The position numbers and the translations under genes are program-made. A DNA stretch of 11,383 bases from Tritrichomonas foetus (Eukaryota; Parabasalia; Tritrichomonadida; Tritrichomonadidae): assembly GCA_001839685.1 (NCBI GenBank), contig MLAK01001007.1, positions 28,208 to 39,590 on the forward strand, written 5' to 3'. Each line of letters starts with the position of its first letter. Position 1 is the stretch's first letter. The notes under the pieces were generated by a model, which worked only from the letters and a program-made list of their open reading frames with translations, had not been told where the DNA came from and did no database searches. Positions 1 to 7,545 of the stretch are shown here, in pieces.

Positions 1-72
1 TTTCTCTTGTTATGAATTTCTCTTGTTATGAATTTCTCTTGTTATGAATTTCTCTTGTTATGAATTTCTCTT
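1..72. repeat. 16-bp tandem repeat array at the left edge
   Basis: The unit tttctcttgttatgaa occurs four times without a mismatch (1-16, 17-32, 33-48, 49-64). A half copy (65-72) follows, after which the sequence diverges. The array is cut by the window edge, so its full length is unknown. Identical copies suggest recent expansion or homogenisation. It lies outside any gene, 3' of the proline-rich gene and next to a coding-like remnant. It does not resemble a telomeric repeat. Confidence 0.95.
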
Positions 73-427
73 TTATTCATTGGTATCTTATCATTTATAA
101 CTTTCAATTTCTCCAATTGATTGCAATTACTGTACCTGTGACATATTTTTCATACCTTTCTCCAAAACTTGTAGTTTGAAATATGGTGAACATGGGGTTT
201 TCCCAGCATGACTCTAAATAAATCCCATTGATTGTCTTCTTTGTGAAACACCATCCAATTTTAAAATATTACAGATACAAATACTTCGATCAACCTTTAT
301 GTATCATTCATTAATCCAAAAAATCACATTGATGCTGCTTCCTTCAATTATCTATTCAAATTCCGGTGATTTTCGAAAGAGTGAATCAAAAGATCAGAAA
401 ATAGAATGGATAAAATCGTTTAATACT
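73..427. other. AT-rich spacer with a coding-like remnant
   Basis: This is the 3' flank of the minus-strand proline-rich gene. It contains the remnant annotated separately at 104-268 and otherwise only AT-rich sequence. A TAAA tetramer, the polyadenylation-signal form known in Trichomonas, lies on the minus strand a few bases after the TGA stop of the proline-rich gene. A 68-codon plus-strand frame from the ATG at 299 runs into the 3' end of that gene and is treated as spurious. Confidence 0.5.
104..268 (-). pseudogene. Coding-like remnant, 54 codons, unidentified family
   Basis: On the minus strand a frame stays open for 54 codons from just after an in-frame TAA (269-271) to TGA at 104-106. 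The translation has a protein-like make-up: three Trp, paired Cys, motifs GWCFTKKTING and ESCWENP near the start, and SFGERYEKYVTG followed by VIAIN near the end. The only Met lies about halfway along, so there is no usable start near the beginning. Upstream of the TAA the frame opens for only six codons before a TGA. I read it as the degraded 3' end of a gene. A second minus-strand frame (254-150) is also open for 34 codons from an ATG, so frame choice is uncertain. The family was not recognised. Weak ungapped similarity to the right-edge remnant is described in the findings. Confidence 0.3.
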
Positions 428-1510
428 TCATTTATAATTGTCCGTAAGTGCTCTCTGCCTCATTCCAAGTTTTTCTTCGAGCTTTTGCACCTCAACTTGA
501 GTTGATGATGAGTCATCATCTGTGAGTCTTCTTGGCTGTTGGTCTTGCCCAGTCAGTTTAGAGAAGAAAGCGAAAGCATTCTTGAATGCCTGCGGTTGGA
601 TGTCGGGCGTTGACTGTCTTCTTTGTGAGGCTGGCTTATCTTCGGGGCTGGCTGGAGGAGGAGGCTGATTTTGTGCCTCTGCTGGTGCTGAGGTTGCCGC
701 TCCGAATTTTGGCAATTCACAAGAGCCAATTTGAGGAGCTGGCGTTTCTTGTTCCGGTGGGGCAGCAACCTGCGCATACTGCGGCTGTTGCACGGGCGAT
801 TTTGGTTGATTGATTGGAGTCACTGGAGGCGGCGCGTTGGCTGCAGAAGGGGGAGGAGGAATCGAAACTGAAGCTGGCGCCGGCGTGGATTGAAGTTCCA
901 TTTTCTGCATTGTGAGAAGAGCGCTGTCACTTGCACGCCTTTGTCTGGCGATCTGGAATGCTTCATCCGTGCTTTTTGGCGCGAGAGGATTCGCTGGCGT
1001 GTTATTTGGATTCACCCATATCACGCGGCTCCGTGCGGCCCTATTTGCGGCTGCTGCGACCGATGCGGCTGAGCCCATGGGCATGCTTTCTGTTGGCAAG
1101 TTGATGGTTGGCGATGGATCGTCTGATGGAGGGTTTGATGGAACATCTGATGGGGGCGGTGACGGATCTGATTGTGTTGGCTGTGGGCTTGAGAAAGATG
1201 GCGGAGGGATGGACTCAGATGATTCTGGCGGCTGTGAAATTGGCTTGAGAGTGTCGTCTATTGGTTTTGATGATGGTGATGATAGCGTGACCAATTCTAG
1301 TGGTTTCAAATCTTCCGGATTCACTTCTCGACGAACAATGGTTGCTGGTGGAGGAATAACGACACGAGGTGGGCCAGCTGGTGACGATTGTCTCCTCATT
1401 CTTGTGATGGCATCAGGGCTACCTCCAGCGTAAATTTGTTGATTCTGAATATTATTGGAATAGAGAGCTTGGTGCTGTTCGAATGCAGGGTTTTCAGGTG
1501 TGTCAGTCAT
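428..1510 (-). CDS. Proline-rich, intrinsically disordered protein with repeated RRx[S/T] motifs
   Basis: Encodes 360 residues, not assigned to a family. Almost the whole chain is low complexity, rich in Pro, Ser, Ala and Gln, with polyproline runs (IPPPP near 217, QPPPPASP near 282) of the kind that bind SH3, WW or EVH1 domains. Ordered exceptions are short: an Ala-rich helix-like stretch at 146-163, an Arg-rich stretch around 186-206, and the C-terminal part (308-360) with an aromatic FKNAFAFFSKL segment and a charged helix EVQKLEEKLGMRQR. Arg-Arg-x-Ser/Thr motifs sit at S42, S194, S300 and T330; two of them read RRQSSP and RRQSTP. No signal peptide or membrane segment is visible, so it is probably cytoplasmic. 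The start is the ATG at 1510; the frame extends eight codons further only to a TTG. The gene is clearly richer in G+C than its flanks. A regulated scaffold or cytoskeletal adaptor is inference only. Confidence 0.8.
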   Translation of the reverse strand: MTDTPENPAFEQHQALYSNNIQNQQIYAGGSPDAITRMRRQSSPAGPPRVVIPPPATIVRREVNPEDLKPLELVTLSSPSSKPIDDTLKPISQPPESSESIPPPSFSSPQPTQSDPSPPPSDVPSNPPSDDPSPTINLPTESMPMGSAASVAAAANRAARSRVIWVNPNNTPANPLAPKSTDEAFQIARQRRASDSALLTMQKMELQSTPAPASVSIPPPPSAANAPPPVTPINQPKSPVQQPQYAQVAAPPEQETPAPQIGSCELPKFGAATSAPAEAQNQPPPPASPEDKPASQRRQSTPDIQPQAFKNAFAFFSKLTGQDQQPRRLTDDDSSSTQVEVQKLEEKLGMRQRALTDNYK

Positions 1511-2363
1511 GATATGTCTTTCGCTCTTTTGCAATTTTAACTAATTGAAAAATTCAGAGAAAGAAATTTTTATCAGAAATATTGAGTTTACCTTGTTTAT
1601 GAGATTATCTGAAAAAGTTGATCATTTCACATCTTTAATTATCATTTTCACTTTTTACAAACCGAATTCAGAAAATTGATAAGAATCACAAATTAGTACA
1701 ATGAAAATCAGTCACTTCCAATTATTTCTGAGAATTGAATGTAACATTTCACAATTGACAAATATTAAACAATAGTTGCAAATGTCTAAAACAATAAAAA
1801 ATCGTTAAACAATTTAACTTTTTACTCGTAAAATTTTGATAAGTAAGGCTCTTATGAGGAAAAGATTACATTGAACATCGAATAATTGTTATATTTCACC
1901 AAAGGAACAAATATAAATTGTAAATCTTCGCGATGGATTTGATTCGCCATAAAAATAAAAAGATGATTCTTTTCAAATTTGATATTTCATTGAAAAACTT
2001 AAAAACACGATAAGATATTGAAAATAAAACTGATCATTTTTAGATAAATTTTATTATTTTATTGCTTTTTGGGAAATATTAAATATTCAAAAAGAATATG
2101 ACTATTCGGGATAAATTATTTATCATAAATCATTGTTATAATAAGTTCAGAGGCTAAATTGGTTTATACTTCCAGATATGGAAATTTGATTTGGTAATAA
2201 TTTTTATCATTTTTAAAAGTGATTTAGTGACATGACAATTTATCGTTCGTATTTTCTTTGGAATATTTTTTAACGAAAATTACACTAGATCAACACTTTG
2301 AGGATGGATCATAGATTTTTTGTACGTTTAAAATTTTGAGTTTTGAAAATTCAATGCAGAAAA
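1511..2363. other. Divergent intergenic region, no gene seen
   Basis: About 850 bp of AT-rich DNA between two divergent genes, so it should hold both promoters. The longest noticeable small frame is 26 codons (1933-2013, plus, ATG to TAA), too short to support. AACGAT-type sites resembling the Trichomonas Myb recognition element occur on the minus strand at 1801-1807 (TAACGAT) and 2241-2247 (AACGATA), and TAACGA lies on the plus strand at 2271-2276. Their role is unproven. No RNA gene or repeat was recognised. Confidence 0.5.
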
Positions 2364-2377
2364 ATGGAAAATATTGA
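2354..2377 (+). other. Out-of-frame upstream ATG overlapping the start of the coiled-coil gene
   Basis: An ATG ten bases before the chosen start opens a frame of seven codons that ends in TGA inside the main gene. If transcription began upstream of it, it could act as an upstream ORF that lowers translation. If transcription began at the TCA just before it (2351-2353), which is not a perfect initiator, this ATG would lie almost at the cap and would probably be skipped. Direct observation; the role is inference. Confidence 0.3.
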
Positions 2378-3107
2378 TAGCAACAGAAGAGTCACACCAT
2401 CAATACGAAAAGCAATAGTTGCACTAAGCCAATATCTTAGTGATTTAAACAGCGAGAGAGCGAAATGCGAAGAGGAATTGTCATATTTACAAAATGCCTG
2501 CAATGTCATTGATAAAATGAGAAGACGACAGCAGCCAATTATCGATAAAATGTTTGATCCAATTAACAAACTTCAAGCGAGAGAAAACGAAAATATTCAA
2601 GAAGTCGAAAAAATCACAACTCAAAATGAAAAACTCAGACAACAAATCAAGGAATTAGAAGAGGAGCTTTCAACTGATATTACAAGTGTTGAAAGTATAG
2701 AAAAAAGGACGAATTATCTTGAAAGAAATGTTTCAGAATATCAAAAAATATTCACAGAGATTTTCCAGCCTTATCCATTGCCCTATCCATACACTATTGA
2801 CTCCTATATGAATTGGGCAATCGCAAATCGCGATAAAATCATTTTGGATAATTATCATCATGAATTATGCCAAAAGTTGCATAACTGCCCCAAGGATTTC
2901 AATAATCTATTATTCACAGAAAAAGAATACATAGTCTCATTATTAAGGAAACTTCGATGCGCCACTGAAGATATTGTGAAAGAAATTCGAAAAATAGATT
3001 TAAATTTGAGTGTTGATCCCAAAAAACATGAAAGTGAAGTTAGAAATGCTCTAAAGAGATACGCTGTTATTGCTTTATCAATGCAAAATATCAATTTTTA
3101 TGATTGA
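2364..3107 (+). CDS. Coiled-coil protein, function unknown
   Basis: Encodes 247 residues without a recognised family. Residues 12-55 are a charged helix. Residues 63-130 form the clearest coiled coil, with heptad-like spacing around NEKLRQQIKELEEEL (88-102). A short Pro/aromatic hinge follows (FQPYPLPYPY, 134-143), then a second mostly helical region (145-240) with a conserved-looking SYMNWAIANRDKI segment. There is no signal peptide or membrane segment. This layout of long coiled coil, hinge and helical C-terminus is common in cytoskeletal, kinetochore and tethering proteins, but nothing selects among them. The start is the ATG at 2364; the frame continues upstream only to a TTG at 2343. An out-of-frame ATG at 2354 opens a 7-codon frame ending at 2377. 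The stop is TGA, with TAAA in the following 20 bases. Confidence 0.8.
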   Translation: MENIDSNRRVTPSIRKAIVALSQYLSDLNSERAKCEEELSYLQNACNVIDKMRRRQQPIIDKMFDPINKLQARENENIQEVEKITTQNEKLRQQIKELEEELSTDITSVESIEKRTNYLERNVSEYQKIFTEIFQPYPLPYPYTIDSYMNWAIANRDKIILDNYHHELCQKLHNCPKDFNNLLFTEKEYIVSLLRKLRCATEDIVKEIRKIDLNLSVDPKKHESEVRNALKRYAVIALSMQNINFYD

Positions 3108-3690
3108 TGTCTGATCTGATATAAATTTATTCTCAAATTTGAGACAATGTACACAAAATCTCTCAATTATCACCGAATCATTGAAAATTTTCTGAAGACA
3201 TGAAGCATTATTTCTTAAATAATTCAGAGAAAATAAATAAGGGCAATTTTAAAAAAATTATGATGAAAGAATTGAATATTTCTCTTGCAAAAATTTATAA
3301 TCCATGTAGAAATCATCAATTTGCTAAATATCTCGCACTGTTCAGCTTATAGCGAGTTCGGACATCGTTGATTGATATATGTTAATCACCAATATCATTA
3401 AATAACGTCACCAATTCGATTAACATTATCAAATTTAATCCACTTTTTTCAAAGTAAGATATCCATTTACTTGTTTTAATGACTATATAAACACTCAATT
3501 ATGACTTTTTCAAATCATTGAAATCGATTTCGTACCGAATTGAAAGTATAAATCATTTGAAGCATTAATAAAAACGTACTACTTCATTATTTCAATAAGT
3601 TATTTTCATGAGTTCTATGGATCGTTTGATTTATTATTCAATAATTGACTTTTTGAATGCATTCGATTCTGTAAATTTTTCATTTCAAAT
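3108..3690. other. Intergenic region between co-oriented genes, no gene seen
   Basis: About 580 bp of AT-rich DNA holding the 3' flank of the coiled-coil gene and the promoter region of the SLC44 gene. A short inverted pair CTCGC/GCGAG (3332-3336 and 3352-3356, 15-base loop) is the only notable dyad and is too weak to call. No tRNA, repeat or extended reading frame was found. Confidence 0.5.
3680..3685 (+). promoter_or_regulatory. Initiator-like motif TCATTT upstream of the SLC44 gene
   Basis: TCATTT matches the Trichomonas vaginalis initiator TCA(+1)Y(T/A). The A at 3682 would give a 9-nt 5' leader before the ATG at 3691, as expected for trichomonad mRNAs. Such a 5-mer arises often by chance in AT-rich DNA. 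Confidence 0.4.
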
Positions 3691-5652
3691 ATGAGCGGAA
3701 TACCTTTTCCCACCGGGAACGAAGAAGAAGATAAATCAAACTGGGGAAAATACACTCACCCAGGTGATATCCATAATTCCAAATGCCATGATTGCTTCGG
3801 AGCCATCCTTTGGATAATTTTATTCGCAGCATGCTTAGCCATCCTGTTTTTTGGTATATCCACGGGCAGGCCCTGGGCTCTGATCAACTCATGGGACGAT
3901 ACAGGAAACTACTGCGGCCACAACAATAAAGATCTCGCCGACAAAATCACTGGATTCTCAGAATCCAATTTCACGCTTTACGACTTTTCTGAATATCCAG
4001 TCTTGTTTTTCGGTCTTCCGCGCGCAACAAAAATAACTAAGGAGAAAATCGGCGAACACCAAATATGCGTCAAGGAATGTCCATCAGAAGACCATAACTT
4101 TACAGCTGCCCTCTTGGATGCATGCGACGACTCTTCTAGAGTGTGTCCATCTTACTTAAGCCAAGAAGAACAAAACAGGGAAAGAAAACCAGGTGGTCTA
4201 TGCCTATGCCCTTATCCGACCAAATTACTATTCAATCGTTGTATGCCAATTGTAGAATCCCAAACCGCAGAGGCAATCACCAGCAATATTACTGAAATTA
4301 TTGATGACATTGAAAAATTATTAAATAACATTCCAGGCTTTGGACAATCAATTGCATCTTTGGTAGATTTATGGTTTCCCATTTTAATTGCTTCTGTTTT
4401 ATCTCTTGTTGTTGCATTTCTTTGGATTTGTTTAATTGGCTGCTGCGCAGGTTGTATTGTTTATACTGTTGTTATTTTAGTTCCAATTCTAATTGCTGCT
4501 CTTGGATTTTGGCTTTTCTTTTTCGGGGAGGCTGCATTTAAATTCAATAATGATAATTACAATAAGTATATGGCATATGCATTATGGGGAGTTGCTGCAA
4601 TTATTTTATTAATTGTCATTTTCTTATTCAAGAAACTCCGAAACGCTGTTCAAATTGTTAAAATTTCAGCAAGAGCACTTCGAAAGAATTTCACCGTTTT
4701 ATTAGCACCAGTTTTTTCGTTAGTCTTTGCAATTATTTTCTGGGCTATTATTATTGTTTCCTGCGTATACAATTATACTGCAACTGATTTTGAAATCAAA
4801 GACAAAAATGGCAAATCTTTTCTTTCTTTCAGTTTTACAAAATCTCTTCAATACCTTTTAATTTTTAACTTAATCTATGTTATCTTTATTTCTGTTTTCG
4901 TTTATTTTGAGAACTACTTTGCTGTTTCTTCTTCACTTGTTGGATGGTACTTTTCAGATCATTCGAAAGGTTGTTGTCACTTGAATTGGATTTATGGATT
5001 CTGGCTTGGTTTTTCAAAATATATTGGGACAATTACAGCATCCGCATTAATTATGACACCACTTTATCTTTTCATTATTTTTATGGAATATTTGGATGCA
5101 AAGAGTCGCCAAAGTCCTTCAAAAATAGGTTGTTTTGTTCGATTTTTAATCAAATGTATGAAGTGCTGCCTTTGGTGCTTTGAAAAGATTATGAAATTCC
5201 TTAATAAAGCTCTTCTTACTGTTGCCCAAATCTACAATCGAAGTTGGATTAAAAGTGCATCAATAACAATGGATATTGTGTTAGGTGATGTAATAATGAC
5301 ACTTTTGGTTACCGGAGTTTCAACATTCATTTTATTCTTATCAAAGCTTGTAGTTGCATCAGTAACTACTCTCTTATTTTTCTTTTATTTGAAATATACA
5401 GCGCAAGATGCAAATGGATGGATTGTACCTGCTGTTGCAGTTTTCGTATTAAGTATACTTATTTCTTCATTCCTTATTAACATGTATGATTCTGTTATTG
5501 AAATTATTTTGATTTGCTACCAAGCTGATCGTGATTTGACTAATCAAGGAGCAAATAGACCAATGTATATAACAGATGATATGTCAATGATGATCGAAGA
5601 TCTTGAACAATCACATGCCAGCAATAATAAAATTGAAGCCGAATCAGATTAA
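3691..5652 (+). CDS. Choline transporter-like protein (SLC44/CTL family)
   Basis: Encodes 653 residues, the usual size of the SLC44 family, whose members move choline or related ethanolamine substrates across plasma or organelle membranes. TM1 lies at about 38-58. A long extracytoplasmic loop (60-225) follows, with eight Cys (75, 126, 130, 145, 152, 171, 173, 184) and N-glycosylation sites at N93, N136 and N199. The remaining membrane segments lie near 226-250, 253-279, 295-313, 338-360, 385-407, 435-465, 532-551, 553-568 and 577-598, giving the ten-helix pattern. Family-typical features are the CCLWCFEKIMKFLN stretch (492-505) before an IYNRSWIKSA segment, and the C-terminal SVIEIILICYQADRD (601-615) followed by RPMYITDDM. 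The start ATG sits 9 nt after an initiator-like TCATT. Codon choice changes sharply near codon 190 (see findings). The substrate cannot be read from the sequence. Confidence 0.93.
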   Translation: MSGIPFPTGNEEEDKSNWGKYTHPGDIHNSKCHDCFGAILWIILFAACLAILFFGISTGRPWALINSWDDTGNYCGHNNKDLADKITGFSESNFTLYDFSEYPVLFFGLPRATKITKEKIGEHQICVKECPSEDHNFTAALLDACDDSSRVCPSYLSQEEQNRERKPGGLCLCPYPTKLLFNRCMPIVESQTAEAITSNITEIIDDIEKLLNNIPGFGQSIASLVDLWFPILIASVLSLVVAFLWICLIGCCAGCIVYTVVILVPILIAALGFWLFFFGEAAFKFNNDNYNKYMAYALWGVAAIILLIVIFLFKKLRNAVQIVKISARALRKNFTVLLAPVFSLVFAIIFWAIIIVSCVYNYTATDFEIKDKNGKSFLSFSFTKSLQYLLIFNLIYVIFISVFVYFENYFAVSSSLVGWYFSDHSKGCCHLNWIYGFWLGFSKYIGTITASALIMTPLYLFIIFMEYLDAKSRQSPSKIGCFVRFLIKCMKCCLWCFEKIMKFLNKALLTVAQIYNRSWIKSASITMDIVLGDVIMTLLVTGVSTFILFLSKLVVASVTTLLFFFYLKYTAQDANGWIVPAVAVFVLSILISSFLINMYDSVIEIILICYQADRDLTNQGANRPMYITDDMSMMIEDLEQSHASNNKIEAESD

Positions 5653-6360
5653 GAAATAGTGTGATTATATAATTAAAAATATTTGTTAATTGATATGGGT
5701 ATTTTATAGTTTTTAATTGGATTTTATAATTTTTTTTCATCCATGCTGATTTGTTGTATGGTTATATCTTTTCTAGAAGTTCACTTATGCTATACTAATT
5801 TTTCAATGCAGCGATAACATATTATGTTTTCGAAATATCAATCAACAATTCCATTTCAAAAATAAAAAATAATAATTAATTGAAAATTAAAAATATTATC
5901 GTTCAAATTAATTTTAACATCAGGTTGTTAAAGAATGAAACAATAAAGGAAATAAAAAGATGATTTTTGTGATTTCAAAATATAGAAAAGAATTTTATTG
6001 AGATTAATGAATGAATAAGTTAATGAACGAATAAGTTCATAAAGCTTTTCTTATAAATGAAAATAGGTAAAGTTTCAATGTAAATAGAGGTAAGTAAATA
6101 ATCCGGATAAGGCTATGATTGGTATAGGTTATTGTCGTCTTTTTCAATTTCACCACAACAGGTAGAATATTCCCAACTCACATAATCATATGTATCTTCT
6201 CTTTCTCCAGGAAAGTCATCAATAATATTAAATTCCTAGTAAAAAATTGGAACTTCAATTCCGGAAACACTTTAAAAAATAATATTAAAAAATGAAATAT
6301 TTTCATTTTACACAAATTCCATATCTAGTATTCAATTCAATAATACACAAAAAGTAATTC
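5653..6360. other. Convergent intergenic region with an interrupted coding-like fragment
   Basis: About 700 bp between the 3' ends of the SLC44 and WD40 genes. A TAAA lies some 20 bases after the SLC44 stop. The segment 6008-6039 holds two imperfect 16-bp direct copies (tgaatgaataagttaa and tgaacgaataagttca). The fragment at 6113-6271 is annotated separately. The rest is AT-rich with no supported gene. Confidence 0.5.
6113..6271 (-). pseudogene. Interrupted coding-like fragment between convergent genes
   Basis: On the minus strand one frame is open for 40 sense codons (6235-6116), ending in TAG at 6113-6115. It is acidic and protein-like: NIIDDFPGEREDTYDYVSWE, then CCGEIEKDD. Directly upstream is an in-frame TAG (6236-6238), and before that the same frame continues for 11 more codons (SVSGIEVPIFY) to a TAA at 6272-6274. 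The bases here are richer in G+C than the flanks. No ATG opens the frame. It could be the decayed end of a gene or the last exon of a spliced gene with its acceptor at TTTACTAG. The Trichomonas acceptor consensus ACTAACACACAG is not present, so decay seems likelier. The family was not recognised. Confidence 0.3.
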
Positions 6361-7545
6361 TTAAACAGATGCCTGATCAAACGATCTCGCCCACATAGTC
6401 AAATAATTCGCATTATCGCATGTCACAAATGATCCAACGAAAGAATTCAATGGAACACAATCATAAACAATGTTTCCAGTATGTGAAAGTGTCTGAACTG
6501 CATCCGATGAAGTCCAAACAATGGCTTTGCCAGAAGTTGATCCACAAATTATGAAATCATCACGATTAGCAAGCGATACGCAACAAGAACCAATAATTGA
6601 TCCATTAATTGGTGCACGTGAAAATTCCTTTTCAACAAAAATCGGAAGTTCTGTTCCAATTAATCTCACAATTCCATCAAATGAAGTAACTGTCACATTA
6701 TTTGTTCCAGAAATCTTAGAAATCGGTAATCTTGCTGCAGATATTTGTAATTCTTGATAAACTTTATTAATACGTGGATCATACAGTAATAAAGCTCCTG
6801 TTGAGTTTCCCATGAAGAGACCAAGATTCGTAGATGCAACCGAGGTTATGGGCGAGTCCAAAACAATCTCAGTTGGCGTCTCTTCTCTCGTGTCAACAAA
6901 GAAGATAGACTTTGTGCAATTGGCAGCGACAATTGAAGTGTCAACAATCGCATGGGAAACAGAAGGTATAGAAATGTGATAAGTCTGACATTGTGAAGTG
7001 GAAATGTCCCAAATTCGCAAGGTAGAATCAAGTGAAACCGACGAGATCGAATTCGCATCAAACCATTGAATAGACGTGACTGGTCCTTCATGCCCAACTA
7101 AAGGGTCGGACGCTTTATTGAGAGGGTTCGTTAATGATGATTTTTCTATTGATTTGCTTGAATCGGTCGACGAAAATCTGTAAAGTGAATTCGTGGTTGA
7201 ACGGCTTTGTATATTTTGGGAAGCTGACCAAAGAGAAATCGATCCATTGATTTCCCCGGCAGCAATAAAAGTGCCATCGCATAAACAAGTCGCCGGAGAG
7301 TCGAGTTGAACTTGTCCTGCGGACGCAAAGCACGCTGACATCCTTTCATTACGTTTTGATGTCGATGTCTCGATTAAATCGTTGCAAACGGTGATTGTCG
7401 GCATGATATTGATTTGATTTTTTTGTAAAGTGCCTGAAAGGTCTTTTATTCGTTGTTGCGCTAAATGTATTAAATGAGAAAGTCGAGTGTTTTCTTCTTT
7501 TAAGGTGTCATTTTCTTTGTGGAGAAGTCGATTATGTTTGATCAT
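6361..7545 (-). CDS. Coiled-coil/WD40 repeat protein
   Basis: Encodes 394 residues. An N-terminal coiled coil (about 5-45, with ENDTLKEENTRL) is followed by a polar linker and WD40 repeats covering about 75-388, probably a single seven-bladed propeller. Clear blade signatures are GSISLW (101-106); a near-canonical repeat with GHEGPVTSIQW (151-161) ending in STLRIWD (174-180); GALLLYDPR (250-258); GKAIVW (339-344); and SHTGNIVYD ending in YLTMW (354-385). A Ser/Thr-rich insert (107-147) separates the first blade from the canonical repeat. WD40 propellers are protein-interaction platforms, and the coiled coil suggests dimerisation or docking. The arrangement recalls ATG16- or TUP1-like proteins, but no specific motif supports either. 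The start is the ATG at 7545, since the frame extends only five codons further to a TTG. No initiator-like TCAYW lies close upstream. It is divergent from the Asn/Ser-rich gene. Confidence 0.88.
   Translation of the reverse strand: MIKHNRLLHKENDTLKEENTRLSHLIHLAQQRIKDLSGTLQKNQINIMPTITVCNDLIETSTSKRNERMSACFASAGQVQLDSPATCLCDGTFIAAGEINGSISLWSASQNIQSRSTTNSLYRFSSTDSSKSIEKSSLTNPLNKASDPLVGHEGPVTSIQWFDANSISSVSLDSTLRIWDISTSQCQTYHISIPSVSHAIVDTSIVAANCTKSIFFVDTREETPTEIVLDSPITSVASTNLGLFMGNSTGALLLYDPRINKVYQELQISAARLPISKISGTNNVTVTSFDGIVRLIGTELPIFVEKEFSRAPINGSIIGSCCVSLANRDDFIICGSTSGKAIVWTSSDAVQTLSHTGNIVYDCVPLNSFVGSFVTCDNANYLTMWARSFDQASV

Noticed and set aside
299..505. Plus-strand frame of 68 codons
   Set aside because: Starts in the spacer and runs antisense into the 3' end of the proline-rich gene; composition is that of AT-rich spacer and no domain is visible.
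912..1433. Plus-strand frame of 173 codons, Gly/Asp/Ser-rich
   Set aside because: It is the exact complement of the proline-rich gene; Pro and Ser codons read as Gly and Asp-type codons on the other strand. The minus-strand frame is twice as long and has the more coherent composition.
1933..2013. Small plus-strand frame of 26 codons in the divergent spacer
   Set aside because: Too short, Lys/Ile/Leu/Phe-rich as expected from AT-rich DNA, with no supporting promoter motif at the right distance.
6236..6274. Intron acceptor at TTTACTAG upstream of the acidic fragment
   Set aside because: The trichomonad acceptor consensus with ACTAAC before the AG is absent, and no GTAYGT-type donor was found in the 120 bases upstream; kept only as an alternative explanation.
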